64,000 bases of DNA from an uncultured Pelagibacteraceae bacterium. Its GTDB lineage: Bacteria > Pseudomonadota > Alphaproteobacteria > Pelagibacterales > Pelagibacteraceae. The stretch is from positions 116,803 through 180,802 of the forward strand of contig CACGJX010000001.1 of NCBI GenBank assembly GCA_902573465.1, given 5' to 3'. Below the pieces are notes generated by a model. That model searched no databases, was not told where the DNA came from, and saw only the letters and a program-made list of their open reading frames with translations. Shown here one piece after another: positions 29,729 to 39,318 of this stretch (within the stretch, counting starts at the first letter, position 1; each line of letters begins with the position of its first letter). The position numbers and the translations under genes were made by a program.

Positions 29729-31198
29729 ATGACGGATCTAGAAAAGCATGTAAACCGACCTGGTAGAGAGAAACAAGTTAAAAAAGTTAGAGAAAAAATT
29801 AACGAGCTAGGAATTACATATATTTATTATCAATTTATTTCTGTAACAGGAAGAGTTGTAGGTAAGGGAATACCTGCAGATCATTGGGAAAGAACAGCAG
29901 AAAAAGGTTTTCAGTTAGTATACGGAGCTACAGCAAACTTATTTTTAGATCGTCATAACAATTATATAGGTTATGGACCTGAAGCAATGGAATTAGTTGG
30001 TATACCTGATCCAGAAACTTTTTGTCAATTACCATGGGATAAAAGAGTAGGAAGAGTTTTTGTAACATGTTTCAGAAATAGGGAAGAGAGAAATAATCCA
30101 GGCGGACATTTAACTTCTGACTGTAGAGGAAATTTAAGAATTTTTATGGATGAATTCCAGAAAAAGCATGGTTTAGAATTAAGAGTTGGAACTGAACCTG
30201 AAATGATGTGGCTGACAAAAAATGATGACGGTACTCCTACAGGAAAAGGGTTTTCAAAACCATTCTGTTACCACATTGATCAGTTTGAGTCATTGAGACC
30301 AGTATTCATGAAAGTAATTGAATACGCAAAAGCTATGGGTCTAGATATGATCCAAGGAGATCATGAAGATGCACCAGGTCAATTAGAATTAAACTGGACA
30401 TATGACAATGTTCTTCGAAATGCAGACAGACTATCAACTTATAGACAAATATGTGCTCAGGTTGCTAGAGAACATAATCTAATTGCATGTTTTATGACCA
30501 AACCATTTATGGGAGTTTCTGCAAGTGGTTGTCATACAAATATGTCTTTATGGAAAGGTGGAAAAATTAAAACAAACAAACTTGGACACAAATCTTTACC
30601 AGGAGTTGAAGAAGTTTTTGGTTATGTTGAGGGTGGAACTAATACATTTATGCCTGATACAAAAGATATGCAATTGCCGGGTAAAATTGGTTTACAATCA
30701 ATAGCAGGTATTATGGAACACCTTCCTGCTTTAACGGCCTTAGGATCTTCAACAGTAAATTCTTATAGAAGATTATGGGATCAAGGTTTTTGGGCACCTG
30801 TTTATGCTGACTGGGGTTACCAAAATAGAACTTGTGGATTAAGAGTATCCGCGCCAGGAAGATTTGAATACAGGTCTGTAGACTCAATGCATAATCCTTA
30901 CTTATTGGGTGCTGCATTATTAAAAGCTTGTGATCATGGAATAAGTAATAAAATGAAACCAGCTGATCCAGAATCAAGAAATATTTACGAAGCTCAAAAA
31001 GCTGGTAAGGATGTAAAAAAACTTCCTTTAAGTTTAGGAGAGGCTTTGGAAAGGTTATCAGAAGATGAAGTAATTAAATCAGCTATGCCTGATGAAATGT
31101 ATAAAGTTTTTCATTGGTATAAAAATGATGAATGGGAAAGATTTTTAGGAGCAACAACTCAATGGGATCTAGATACTTATCTAGATTGCTTACCATAA
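29729..31198 (+). CDS. Glutamine synthetase-family ligase (GlnT/GmaS candidate)
   Basis: GS catalytic motifs (GTEPEMMW, QGDHEDAPGQLELNW, ASGCHTNMSLW, RFEYRSVD); directly upstream of mgsABC. ATG 29729 preferred over TTG 29717 (RBS-like GAGGGGAAAA). Confidence 0.85.
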   Translation: MTDLEKHVNRPGREKQVKKVREKINELGITYIYYQFISVTGRVVGKGIPADHWERTAEKGFQLVYGATANLFLDRHNNYIGYGPEAMELVGIPDPETFCQLPWDKRVGRVFVTCFRNREERNNPGGHLTSDCRGNLRIFMDEFQKKHGLELRVGTEPEMMWLTKNDDGTPTGKGFSKPFCYHIDQFESLRPVFMKVIEYAKAMGLDMIQGDHEDAPGQLELNWTYDNVLRNADRLSTYRQICAQVAREHNLIACFMTKPFMGVSASGCHTNMSLWKGGKIKTNKLGHKSLPGVEEVFGYVEGGTNTFMPDTKDMQLPGKIGLQSIAGIMEHLPALTALGSSTVNSYRRLWDQGFWAPVYADWGYQNRTCGLRVSAPGRFEYRSVDSMHNPYLLGAALLKACDHGISNKMKPADPESRNIYEAQKAGKDVKKLPLSLGEALERLSEDEVIKSAMPDEMYKVFHWYKNDEWERFLGATTQWDLDTYLDCLP

Positions 31199-31222
31199 AA
31201 AATACGGAAAGAGGAAAAGTAT

Positions 31223-32167
31223 ATGTGCGGAATTGCGGGATTAATTCATAGAGGGAAATCCTCAAAAGTTGGTCATGAACTTCAAGGTATGTTGCAAGCT
31301 CTGAAACATAGAGGAGAAGACTCTACAGGTTATGCTTTATACGGAGATACTGATGGAAAAAATTTTATCATGCGTTTTAAAGTTGGAGAAAACGTGGGTG
31401 AAGGCAGTACATCAGTTGCTGAAGATGTGTCTGTTTATGATGAAAGAAAAAAAATTGTTGATGGTTATCTTAATGAAATGGGTGCAAAAATTATCAAAGA
31501 AGAAAGAATACTTCCCTACTCTTTAAGATATGAAATAGAATATAATAAAAAAGATTTATTAGAATTTTCTCAGAAGATCGAAAGCATTCCAGGAGTAGAA
31601 ATACTTTCAATGGGTAAATCATTAGAAGTAATTAAAGATCTTGGAAATGCAAAAATGGTTTGTGACAGATATAATCTAGACAAACTCGTGGGCACACACG
31701 CAATTGGTCATGCAAGAATGGCAACTGAGTCTGGTGTAGATATTAAATCTGCTCACCCATTTTGGGGTTATCCGTTTAGTGATGTATCAGTTGTTCATAA
31801 TGGTCAGCTTACAAATTACTGGAATAATAGAAGAGCTTTAGAAAATAAAGGAATGAGATTTATGTCTGAGTGTGACTCAGAACTTATCGCAGTTTATTTA
31901 GCTGAAAAAATGAGAGATGGAGCATCTTTAGAGGAGGGCATGAAAGAGTCTCTTACAGGATTAGATGGTGTTTTTACTTATTTTGTAGCTACAAAAGACT
32001 CCTTAGGTATGGCAAAAGACACTATGGCTGCGAAGCCTTTAGTTTTGTATGAATCTGATGATTTGGTAGCAATGGGTTCAGAAGAAATAGCAATTAGATC
32101 AATTTTACCACAAGAAATTGATACTTATGATCCATTCGATGGAGAGGTAAAAGTATGGCAAATATAA
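31223..32167 (+). CDS. mgsA: Class II glutamine amidotransferase domain protein, MgsA-type
   Basis: MCGIAGLIHRGKSSKVGHELQGMLQALKHRGEDSTGYALYGD, AIGHARMATES, VVHNGQLTNY. Confidence 0.85.
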   Translation: MCGIAGLIHRGKSSKVGHELQGMLQALKHRGEDSTGYALYGDTDGKNFIMRFKVGENVGEGSTSVAEDVSVYDERKKIVDGYLNEMGAKIIKEERILPYSLRYEIEYNKKDLLEFSQKIESIPGVEILSMGKSLEVIKDLGNAKMVCDRYNLDKLVGTHAIGHARMATESGVDIKSAHPFWGYPFSDVSVVHNGQLTNYWNNRRALENKGMRFMSECDSELIAVYLAEKMRDGASLEEGMKESLTGLDGVFTYFVATKDSLGMAKDTMAAKPLVLYESDDLVAMGSEEIAIRSILPQEIDTYDPFDGEVKVWQI

Positions 32168-33009
32168 AAAGTGTTTCTAAAAAAACTAAAGCCCAAGCTA
32201 TGGGTATGCACACTGAGGTTTTAACAGGACGAACACAACAAAAATTCTTTAATCCTGATGAAGCAGAAAACTTCTATTATTTTGGAACTCATGATGTTGA
32301 TTTTAATAAAAGAACTGACCTTGATGTAAAAGATATGACTGCTGCAGAAGCAAATAAAGAAATAGATAATTTGATGGGACAAGGTTATGGAACAATCGTA
32401 ATTAAAAACCCACAAGGAAAACATAGTTTAGGTGTCGGTATTTTAAATAAATTAAATTTAATTTTTGAAGGAAGTTTAGGATATTTTGGAATGGGTTCAT
32501 GTGATGGTCCAATAGTTCGAATTAATGGAAGGGTTGGATGGTCTTGTGCAGAAAATTTGATGGCAGGTAAAGTTGTAATTGAGAAAAATGCTGGATCCTG
32601 TTTTGGAGCTGCTATCAGAGGTGGTGATTTAATCTGTAAAGGTAGTGTTGGTGCAAGAACAGGTATTGATATGAAAGGTGGCACAATAATTATCGGTGGT
32701 GATGCGGGTGCGTTTACTGGATTTATGATGCAAAGAGGAAGAATCATCATTCTGGGTGATGTCGGTATAAATTTAGGTGATTCGATGTATGATGGGACAA
32801 TTTTCGTAGGTGGAGAAATCGGCTCTTATGGTAGTGATGCTGTAGACGCCGAGTTGACTAAAAGTGATCAAGATTGGTTAAAAAGAAAATTAAAGGTTGC
32901 TGAGATCGGTGAAAATTTTGATGTAAGTAAAATGAAAAAAATCGTAGCGGGTAAAAAACTTTGGAATTATGATAACTTAGAACCTACTGAGAAAAAAGGA
33001 GCAATTTAA
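32155..33009 (+). CDS. mgsB: GXGXG-domain protein (glutamate synthase domain 3-like), MgsB-type
   Basis: Repeated glycine-rich beta-helix turns (GRVGWSCAENLMAGKVVIEKNAGSCFGAAIRGGDLICKGSVGARTGIDMKGG). Confidence 0.85.
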   Translation: MANIKSVSKKTKAQAMGMHTEVLTGRTQQKFFNPDEAENFYYFGTHDVDFNKRTDLDVKDMTAAEANKEIDNLMGQGYGTIVIKNPQGKHSLGVGILNKLNLIFEGSLGYFGMGSCDGPIVRINGRVGWSCAENLMAGKVVIEKNAGSCFGAAIRGGDLICKGSVGARTGIDMKGGTIIIGGDAGAFTGFMMQRGRIIILGDVGINLGDSMYDGTIFVGGEIGSYGSDAVDAELTKSDQDWLKRKLKVAEIGENFDVSKMKKIVAGKKLWNYDNLEPTEKKGAI

Positions 33010-34427
33010 TGGCTAAGAAAAAAAAGAAAAAAAATGGTAAATTAAAAACTAATGGTAACGTAGGTGGAAAAGCTGACGTCCATTTAAGTTCTAATGGTGG
33101 AAGAAATAAAAGTTTATTAGGTCATAATGCTATTTTCACACCAGAAGTAATTGATGATATTCATATTAAATCTCAGTTAGGAAGATACAGAATGCGTGGA
33201 ATGGCATTAATGAAAAAAATTCCAACATTTGATGATTTAGTATTCTTACCGGGAACTCTAACTAGATTCGTAATCGAAGGTTACAGAGAAAAATGTGAAA
33301 CTAAAACTGTTATCGGACCAAGATGTGAAAATCCAATTGAATTAGATATTCCAGTTTATATTACTGGTATGAGTTTTGGTGCTTTATCTTATGAAGCAAA
33401 AACTGCGTTAGCAAGAGGAGCTACAATGGCAGGTAGCGCAACATGTTCAGGTGAAGGTGGAATGATACCTGATGAAAGAAGATATTCTGAAAAATGGTTT
33501 TATCAATGTATTCAATCAAGATATGGGTTTAACCCACATCATGCACAATTGGCTGATGGAATAGAAGTTTTTATCGGACAAGGACAAAAAGTTGGTATGG
33601 GTGGTCACTTAATGGGTCAAAAAGTAACTGACCAAGTTGCTGAAATGAGATCACTACCATCAGGTATTGACCAAAGATCTCCTGCAAGGCATCCTGACTG
33701 GTTAGGTCCGGACGATTTAGCATTAAAAGTAGAAGAACTTAGACAGCTGACAAAAAATAAAGTTCCAATTCAATTAAAATTAGGTGCATCAAAGGTTTAT
33801 GACGATGTTCGTATGGCTGCAAAATGTGATCCTGACTCTATTTATCTAGATGGAATGGAAGGATCTACAGGAGCAGGTCCGCACATTGCTGCTGCAAACA
33901 CTGGTATCCCTGGTATTGCGGCTATCAGAGAAGCAAGAAGAGCTTTGGACGATGTTGGAAAAACAGGAAAAGTTACATTAATTTATGCTGGTGGAGTTAG
34001 AGATGGTGCTGATATGGCAAAAGCATTAGCTTTAGGTGCAGATGCAATAGCTATTGGTACTGGTTCTATGATTGCACTAAACTGTAACAAAGATATCCCA
34101 GAGGCAAATTTTGAAAAAGAAATGGGAGTAAAAGCAGGTGAATGTTATCACTGTCATACTGGAAGATGCCCTGTGGGAGTTGCTACACAAGATCCAAAAT
34201 TAAGAGCTAGATTAAATCCTGATGATGCAGCATTGAGAGTTTATAATTACTTACATTCAATGACTCTCGAGGCACAGTTATTAGCTAGAGCTTGTGGTAA
34301 AACAAATATACATTCTTTAGAACCTGAGGATTTAGCAGCACTTACTTCTGAAGCATCAGCTTTAGCAAAAGTTCCGTTAGCAGGTACTAATTATACTGTT
34401 GGAGTTGATAACTTTCATAAAATCTAG
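33009..34427 (+). CDS. mgsC: FMN-binding glutamate synthase domain 2-like protein, MgsC-type
   Basis: ITGMSFGALSYEAKTALARGA, GSATCSGEGGMIPDERR, YLDGMEGSTGAGP, ECYHCHTGRCPVGVATQDP. Confidence 0.9.
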   Translation: MAKKKKKKNGKLKTNGNVGGKADVHLSSNGGRNKSLLGHNAIFTPEVIDDIHIKSQLGRYRMRGMALMKKIPTFDDLVFLPGTLTRFVIEGYREKCETKTVIGPRCENPIELDIPVYITGMSFGALSYEAKTALARGATMAGSATCSGEGGMIPDERRYSEKWFYQCIQSRYGFNPHHAQLADGIEVFIGQGQKVGMGGHLMGQKVTDQVAEMRSLPSGIDQRSPARHPDWLGPDDLALKVEELRQLTKNKVPIQLKLGASKVYDDVRMAAKCDPDSIYLDGMEGSTGAGPHIAAANTGIPGIAAIREARRALDDVGKTGKVTLIYAGGVRDGADMAKALALGADAIAIGTGSMIALNCNKDIPEANFEKEMGVKAGECYHCHTGRCPVGVATQDPKLRARLNPDDAALRVYNYLHSMTLEAQLLARACGKTNIHSLEPEDLAALTSEASALAKVPLAGTNYTVGVDNFHKI

Positions 34428-34435
34428 ATGTAAAA

Positions 34436-34852
34436 ATGGCCAAGAAAAAAAATAAAAGAAAAGTTTCTAAATCAGTAGTCGTTAAAGATCAACAGCTAGG
34501 AAAGAAAAAAGAAACTGCTAGAGAAAAGATGATTGGCCAATCTATTGGCTATAGATATGACGTTAATCTTCTGCCAGATTACAAAAAAATGACACCATTC
34601 CTTAAGAAGTATGTAGAAGCAATGGGCTGGGATGATTTGAATTGGTTAGAAGATGTTCATATGGGTTATGAGGAAGGAAGGCCAGCTGTATTTTGTAGAA
34701 ATGCTAATGGTTGGGTTACAATTCCATCATCAATTAAGTTGCCAGATAACCAACAAGACAGAGATATGATAGCAAGAGAACTTTTGGTAAAATTTCAGAT
34801 GTCACCAAAACATCCTCTTGTTGATTTGAAAAAAGCATACCTTAAATTTTAA
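34436..34852 (+). CDS. Conserved-looking hypothetical protein in the mgs cluster
   Basis: 138 aa, Lys-rich N-terminus (MAKKKNKRKVSKS), 8 nt after mgsC. Confidence 0.65.
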   Translation: MAKKKNKRKVSKSVVVKDQQLGKKKETAREKMIGQSIGYRYDVNLLPDYKKMTPFLKKYVEAMGWDDLNWLEDVHMGYEEGRPAVFCRNANGWVTIPSSIKLPDNQQDRDMIARELLVKFQMSPKHPLVDLKKAYLKF

Positions 34853-34976
34853 TTACACAATCTAAAGTTGATTATTTTTTAAAATCTATTGTCAATATTA
34901 GGTTTTATTAGATTGTTTCATTTGTAACAACTTTCATAATTTTATAGGATTTTAAAAACTAATATGGAGAGAGAAT

Positions 34977-36377
34977 ATGACTGATCAGTTAGGTGCTCTT
35001 ACTACTATATTTACGGAATTTTACTACTGGATTACAGTGGTGCTGATGTTTTTAATTCACGTCGGTTTCTGTATGTATGAAGTTGGAGCTTCTCGATACA
35101 AACACCATCAACATACTCTTATGAAAAACACGATGCTGATACCTTTGGTGACAGTAACTTGGTTTTTATTTGGTTGGTGGATTTACTGGGCTTTCCCAAC
35201 AGGACCGGGAATAGCACCTTCAATAATGAATGAAAGTACAGCATTAATCACTGATGAAACATTGTTTAGTGCTATGTGGCAAGTACCAACAAGTGATATA
35301 ATGGCGGTTAATCTTGGAGATCACATTAATGGTGTTTTCTGGGCTGCCTTTTTATTATTTTCTTGGACTGCTGCCTCAATCGTCTCTGGAGCAATAATTG
35401 AAAGAATAACTACTTTTGCTTTTGGTATTTTAGCAATAGCAATTGGTTCAGTATTCTGGACAATTGATGCTGCTTGGGGATGGCACTTTGATGGTTGGAT
35501 GTTAAAAATTTTAGGATATCATGATGCCTATGCATCCGGAGTAATTCACGCTATAGCTGGTGGATTTGCTTTAGGTGTTCTAATGGTTTTAGGACCAAGA
35601 ATTGGAAAATTCTCATCAAGTGGTGAACCAAGAAATATTGGACCAAGAAATCCTTGGCTAGTAACAATTGGATTATTTCTAATTTATACTGGTTTCTGGG
35701 GATTCTATGCGGCATGTAATATACCAATATTTGATCTTGGACCAGAGTACGGCATGGAAGGTATATCTTATTGGACAGCTACAAACATTTATGTAACGCC
35801 TACTACACTTAGCGGTATTACTTTTAACTTCTTGATGTCACTATCAGGAGGATTATTAGCTGGATACTGGATTGCAAAAGGTGATCCATTCTGGACTTAC
35901 TCAAGTGGACTAGCGGGTATTATATGTGCTTCAGCTGGAAATGATTTATATCATCCAATTCAATCAATGATCATAGGTATGATCGGTGTTGTAATTTCTT
36001 ACAAACTACATTATTTCGTTGAACGTAAGTTCAAAATTGATGATGCAGTAGGTGCTGTTGCAGTACACGGTTATGCAGGATTTATAGGTCTTGTAATTTG
36101 TGGTTTTGTTTTAAATGGTTATCCATCATCTGGTTACAGTGTTGGAGCTATGTGGGACGGAACTACCTATGCATCAATAAATCCTTTAGGTATGTTCTTA
36201 GGAGCAATAATTATGTTCTTTGTTCTGGGATTAATACCAGGCTATATCATTGCAAAAGTATTACACGGAATGGGTAAATTAAGAATTCCGCGTGAAGCTG
36301 AAATAGCTGGACTAGACTATGAAATGATGGAAACTGCTAAATCTGACGAAAAAGCAGTTGCCTCAGCAACCAGGTAA
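34977..36377 (+). CDS. amt: Ammonium (or methylammonium) transporter
   Basis: Multi-TM Amt family: HVGFCMYEVGASRYKHHQHTLMKN, DAYASGVIHAIAGGFALGVLMVLGPRIGKF. Confidence 0.93.
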   Translation: MTDQLGALTTIFTEFYYWITVVLMFLIHVGFCMYEVGASRYKHHQHTLMKNTMLIPLVTVTWFLFGWWIYWAFPTGPGIAPSIMNESTALITDETLFSAMWQVPTSDIMAVNLGDHINGVFWAAFLLFSWTAASIVSGAIIERITTFAFGILAIAIGSVFWTIDAAWGWHFDGWMLKILGYHDAYASGVIHAIAGGFALGVLMVLGPRIGKFSSSGEPRNIGPRNPWLVTIGLFLIYTGFWGFYAACNIPIFDLGPEYGMEGISYWTATNIYVTPTTLSGITFNFLMSLSGGLLAGYWIAKGDPFWTYSSGLAGIICASAGNDLYHPIQSMIIGMIGVVISYKLHYFVERKFKIDDAVGAVAVHGYAGFIGLVICGFVLNGYPSSGYSVGAMWDGTTYASINPLGMFLGAIIMFFVLGLIPGYIIAKVLHGMGKLRIPREAEIAGLDYEMMETAKSDEKAVASATR

Positions 36378-36389
36378 AGGAGGAATAAT

Positions 36390-36620
36390 ATGGCGACAGT
36401 TACAAATTGGATTGATCACCTAAATAAACCAGCAGAGGAAGTTGCTGGTGCTATTTATCCTGGTGCTGGATCTAGTGAAGGAATATTAGTAATACTTGCT
36501 ATAATTATATGGATTGGTTGGCATGTTTTGACTGCTAAATCTGAAAGTGATGAGCTTGAAAGATTAGCAAGAAAAAGACATGGTCCAAATGACCATAAAA
36601 GCAATATTACTGATTGGTAA
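36390..36620 (+). CDS. Small single-TM protein downstream of amt
   Basis: 76 aa; SSEGILVILAIIIWIGWHVLTA hydrophobic segment; 12 nt after amt with an RBS-like AAAGGAGG. Confidence 0.65.
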   Translation: MATVTNWIDHLNKPAEEVAGAIYPGAGSSEGILVILAIIIWIGWHVLTAKSESDELERLARKRHGPNDHKSNITDW

Positions 36621-36636
36621 TTAAATTAAAAAATTT

Positions 36637-36669
36637 GGGCGCTACAACTTTTGTGGCGCCCTTTTTTTT
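36637..36669 (+). terminator. Intrinsic terminator of the amt transcript
   Basis: GGGCGCTAC-AACTTTT-GTGGCGCCC then TTTTTTTT: 9-bp GC-rich stem with one wobble plus a T-tract. Confidence 0.93.
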
Positions 36670-36674
36670 GTCAT

Positions 36675-36833
36675 ATGTCAGAAGAAAACAAAGATAACGA
36701 GGAACTTAGACCAACTAAGATGAGGGGCGTTGCTTTTCCAAAAGCAAAGTATGGAGCAATATTAGCCGTAATTATAATTATTGTTGTAAATCTAATTTTT
36801 TATAAGGAAACAATTTTATCATTTTTAAAATAA
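36675..36833 (+). CDS. 52-aa single-TM protein
   Basis: MSEENKDNEELRPTKMRGVAFPKAKYGAILAVIIIIVVNLIFYKETILSFLK. Start moved to ATG 36675; the listed start at 36651 lies inside the terminator. Confidence 0.5.
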   Translation: MSEENKDNEELRPTKMRGVAFPKAKYGAILAVIIIIVVNLIFYKETILSFLK

Positions 36834-36850
36834 TTGTGTTAACTTAAGTT

Positions 36851-38176
36851 ATGCCAAAAAATTTATTCAAAATTGCTAAGGAAAAAAAAATTAAATATTT
36901 TTTGATAAGTTTTGTTGATTTATTTGGAGTGCTTAGATCAAAACTTGTGCCAGCACACGCAATAAAAGAAATGCAAGAAACTGGTGCAGGATTTGCAGGA
37001 TTTGCTGCTTGGTTAGATATGACACCTGCAGACTCAGACATGTTTGGAATTCCAGATCCAGATAGTTTAATTCAATTACCCTGGAACAAAGAAGTTGGTT
37101 GGCTTGCATCAGATCTTTGGATGAATGGAAAACCTGTAGATGCCTCTCCAAGAATAATGCTGAAGAAACAAATTAAAAAACTCTCAAAACAAGGATTGAC
37201 TATGAAATCTGGCGTAGAGTGTGAGTATTTTTTAATATCTCCTGATGGAGATTCCATCGCTGACACAAGGGATACTCAATCAAAACCTTGTTATGATCAA
37301 TCTGCTCTAATGAGAAGGTACGATTTAATTAAAGAAATTTGCGACTGTATGATTGAAATGGGATGGGGTCCTTATCAAAATGATCACGAGGACGCTAATG
37401 GTCAATTTGAAATGAATTGGGATTACTCAGATTGCTTAAAGACAGCGGACAGACATACGTTTTTTAAATACATGGTAAAAACTATTGCTGAAAAACATGG
37501 TTTAAGAGCTACGTTTATGCCCAAACCATTTGAGAATTTAACTGGAAATGGTTGTCATGCACATATTTCGGTTTGGGATGGAAAGAAAAATAAATTTTTG
37601 GACAAGTCTAATAACTTAGGTCTTAGTAGAATGGCTTATAATTTTTTAGGTGGAGTAATAAAACATGCTTCATCTTTATCTGCTTTTTTTAATCCTACAA
37701 TAAATAGTTATAGAAGGATTAATGCACCACCAACAAAGTCAGGTGCATCATGGTCACCAAGTAGTATCTCTTACACTGGTAATAATAGAACTCATATGAT
37801 TAGAATTCCTGATCCAGGAAGGTTTGAATTAAGATTAATGGATGGATCGGCTAACCCTTATTTGCTGCAAGCAAGTGTTCTCGCAGCTGGAATTAATGGT
37901 ATTAAAAACAAAATAGATCCTGGAAAGCCTCTTAATTGTAATATGTATGAAGATTTTTCAAAATATCCAAATCTGCCAAAACTTCCTGATGAGTTAGATC
38001 AATCGTTAAAACAATTAAAACAAAATAAAGAAATGAATGATGCTTTTGGTGCTGATGTAATCAATAGCTATATAAAACTTAGAAGTACAGAAATAAAAGA
38101 ATTTAACAACATAGAAAGATTTGATAAATCAAAACCTATAACTAAATGGGAAAGACAAAACACTCTAGATTGTTAA
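36851..38176 (+). CDS. Glutamine synthetase type III-like ligase (GlnT/GmaS candidate)
   Basis: KYFLISFVDLFGVLRSKLVP, AGFAGFAAWLDMTPADSDMFGIPDPDS, NDHEDANGQFEMNWDYSD, GNGCHAHISVWDG, RFELRLMDGSANPYL. Confidence 0.88.
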   Translation: MPKNLFKIAKEKKIKYFLISFVDLFGVLRSKLVPAHAIKEMQETGAGFAGFAAWLDMTPADSDMFGIPDPDSLIQLPWNKEVGWLASDLWMNGKPVDASPRIMLKKQIKKLSKQGLTMKSGVECEYFLISPDGDSIADTRDTQSKPCYDQSALMRRYDLIKEICDCMIEMGWGPYQNDHEDANGQFEMNWDYSDCLKTADRHTFFKYMVKTIAEKHGLRATFMPKPFENLTGNGCHAHISVWDGKKNKFLDKSNNLGLSRMAYNFLGGVIKHASSLSAFFNPTINSYRRINAPPTKSGASWSPSSISYTGNNRTHMIRIPDPGRFELRLMDGSANPYLLQASVLAAGINGIKNKIDPGKPLNCNMYEDFSKYPNLPKLPDELDQSLKQLKQNKEMNDAFGADVINSYIKLRSTEIKEFNNIERFDKSKPITKWERQNTLDC

Positions 38177-38177
38177 A

Positions 38178-39311
38178 GTGAAGAGTTTAAAAAATCTTAA
38201 AAGCTGGAAATATAAAAAATTATTAAGAAATAATCGTTATAATTTTAAAAGAAGTTATGTTTTAAAACATCTTCCTTCTGCTTTAATCACTAATGCTTTT
38301 AAATCAATTTCGAGTTGGAAGAATTATAAAGCAACTCCCCTACTATCACTTGATAAATTAAATAAAAATTTAAAACTGAATAATATATTTTATAAGGATG
38401 AGTCTAAAAGATTTCATTTAAAGTCGTTTAAAGCATTAGGGGGAGCATACGCAGTAGAGAAGATATCTAAAGGAAAAAAAAATATTGTTATTTCATCAGC
38501 AACAGCCGGTAATCATGGTAGGTCTGTTGCTTGGGGAGCAAAAAGATTAAATTTAAAGTGTAAAATTTTTGTAAGTCAATATGTAAGCCAAACAAGACTT
38601 CGTGAAATTGAGAAATTTGGCGCCGAGGTAATAAGGGTTAAAGGAAATTATGAAGATTCGTTAGAGGAATGTAAAAGACTTTCAAAAAAAAATAATTGGC
38701 AAATAGTTCAGGATGTCTCTACCAAAAACTATAAATATGTTCCCCAGCTTACAATGGCTGGATATTCTATTATGATAAAAGAAATATCTAAACAAACAAA
38801 CCATTATATAACTCACATATTTGTTCAAGCTGGTGTCGGAGGATTAGCAGCAGGTGTAGTTGCTGGGGTAGCAAAATATTTTAAAAGAATTCCAAGAATA
38901 ATTGTTGTTGAACCTGATAGAGCTGATTGTGTTCTTCAGAGTGTTAAAGCAAATAAAATGAAAAAAATAAGAATAAAAAAAGAAAGTATTATGGGTGGGA
39001 TGTCATGTAATGAAATGTCACTTGTCCCATGGCAAATACTTAAAAAAACTTCTAACTATTGTGTATCTGTTACTGACAATAATGTTGCTAAAACGACCGC
39101 GTTGTTAAAAGATAGAAAACTAAGTAGATTTTCAATCATAGGGGGTGAATGTGCAACCCCTGGAGTTATTGCTCTTATAGGTTTAGCTAACAATTTTAAA
39201 GCACGAAAATCACTGAATTTAAACGAGTACTCTAACATTCTTGTCATTGGATGCGAAGGAAATGCAGATGTTAAACTTTACAAACAGCTGCTATCTAAAG
39301 GGAGAAAATAA
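38178..39311 (+). CDS. PLP-dependent diaminopropionate ammonia-lyase-like / threonine dehydratase-type enzyme
   Basis: KDESKRFHLKSFKALGGAYAV with candidate PLP Lys, SSATAGNHGRSVAWGAKRL, QAGVGGLAAGVVAGV; GTG start. Confidence 0.82.
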   Translation: MKSLKNLKSWKYKKLLRNNRYNFKRSYVLKHLPSALITNAFKSISSWKNYKATPLLSLDKLNKNLKLNNIFYKDESKRFHLKSFKALGGAYAVEKISKGKKNIVISSATAGNHGRSVAWGAKRLNLKCKIFVSQYVSQTRLREIEKFGAEVIRVKGNYEDSLEECKRLSKKNNWQIVQDVSTKNYKYVPQLTMAGYSIMIKEISKQTNHYITHIFVQAGVGGLAAGVVAGVAKYFKRIPRIIVVEPDRADCVLQSVKANKMKKIRIKKESIMGGMSCNEMSLVPWQILKKTSNYCVSVTDNNVAKTTALLKDRKLSRFSIIGGECATPGVIALIGLANNFKARKSLNLNEYSNILVIGCEGNADVKLYKQLLSKGRK

Positions 39312-39318
39312 TATTTAT

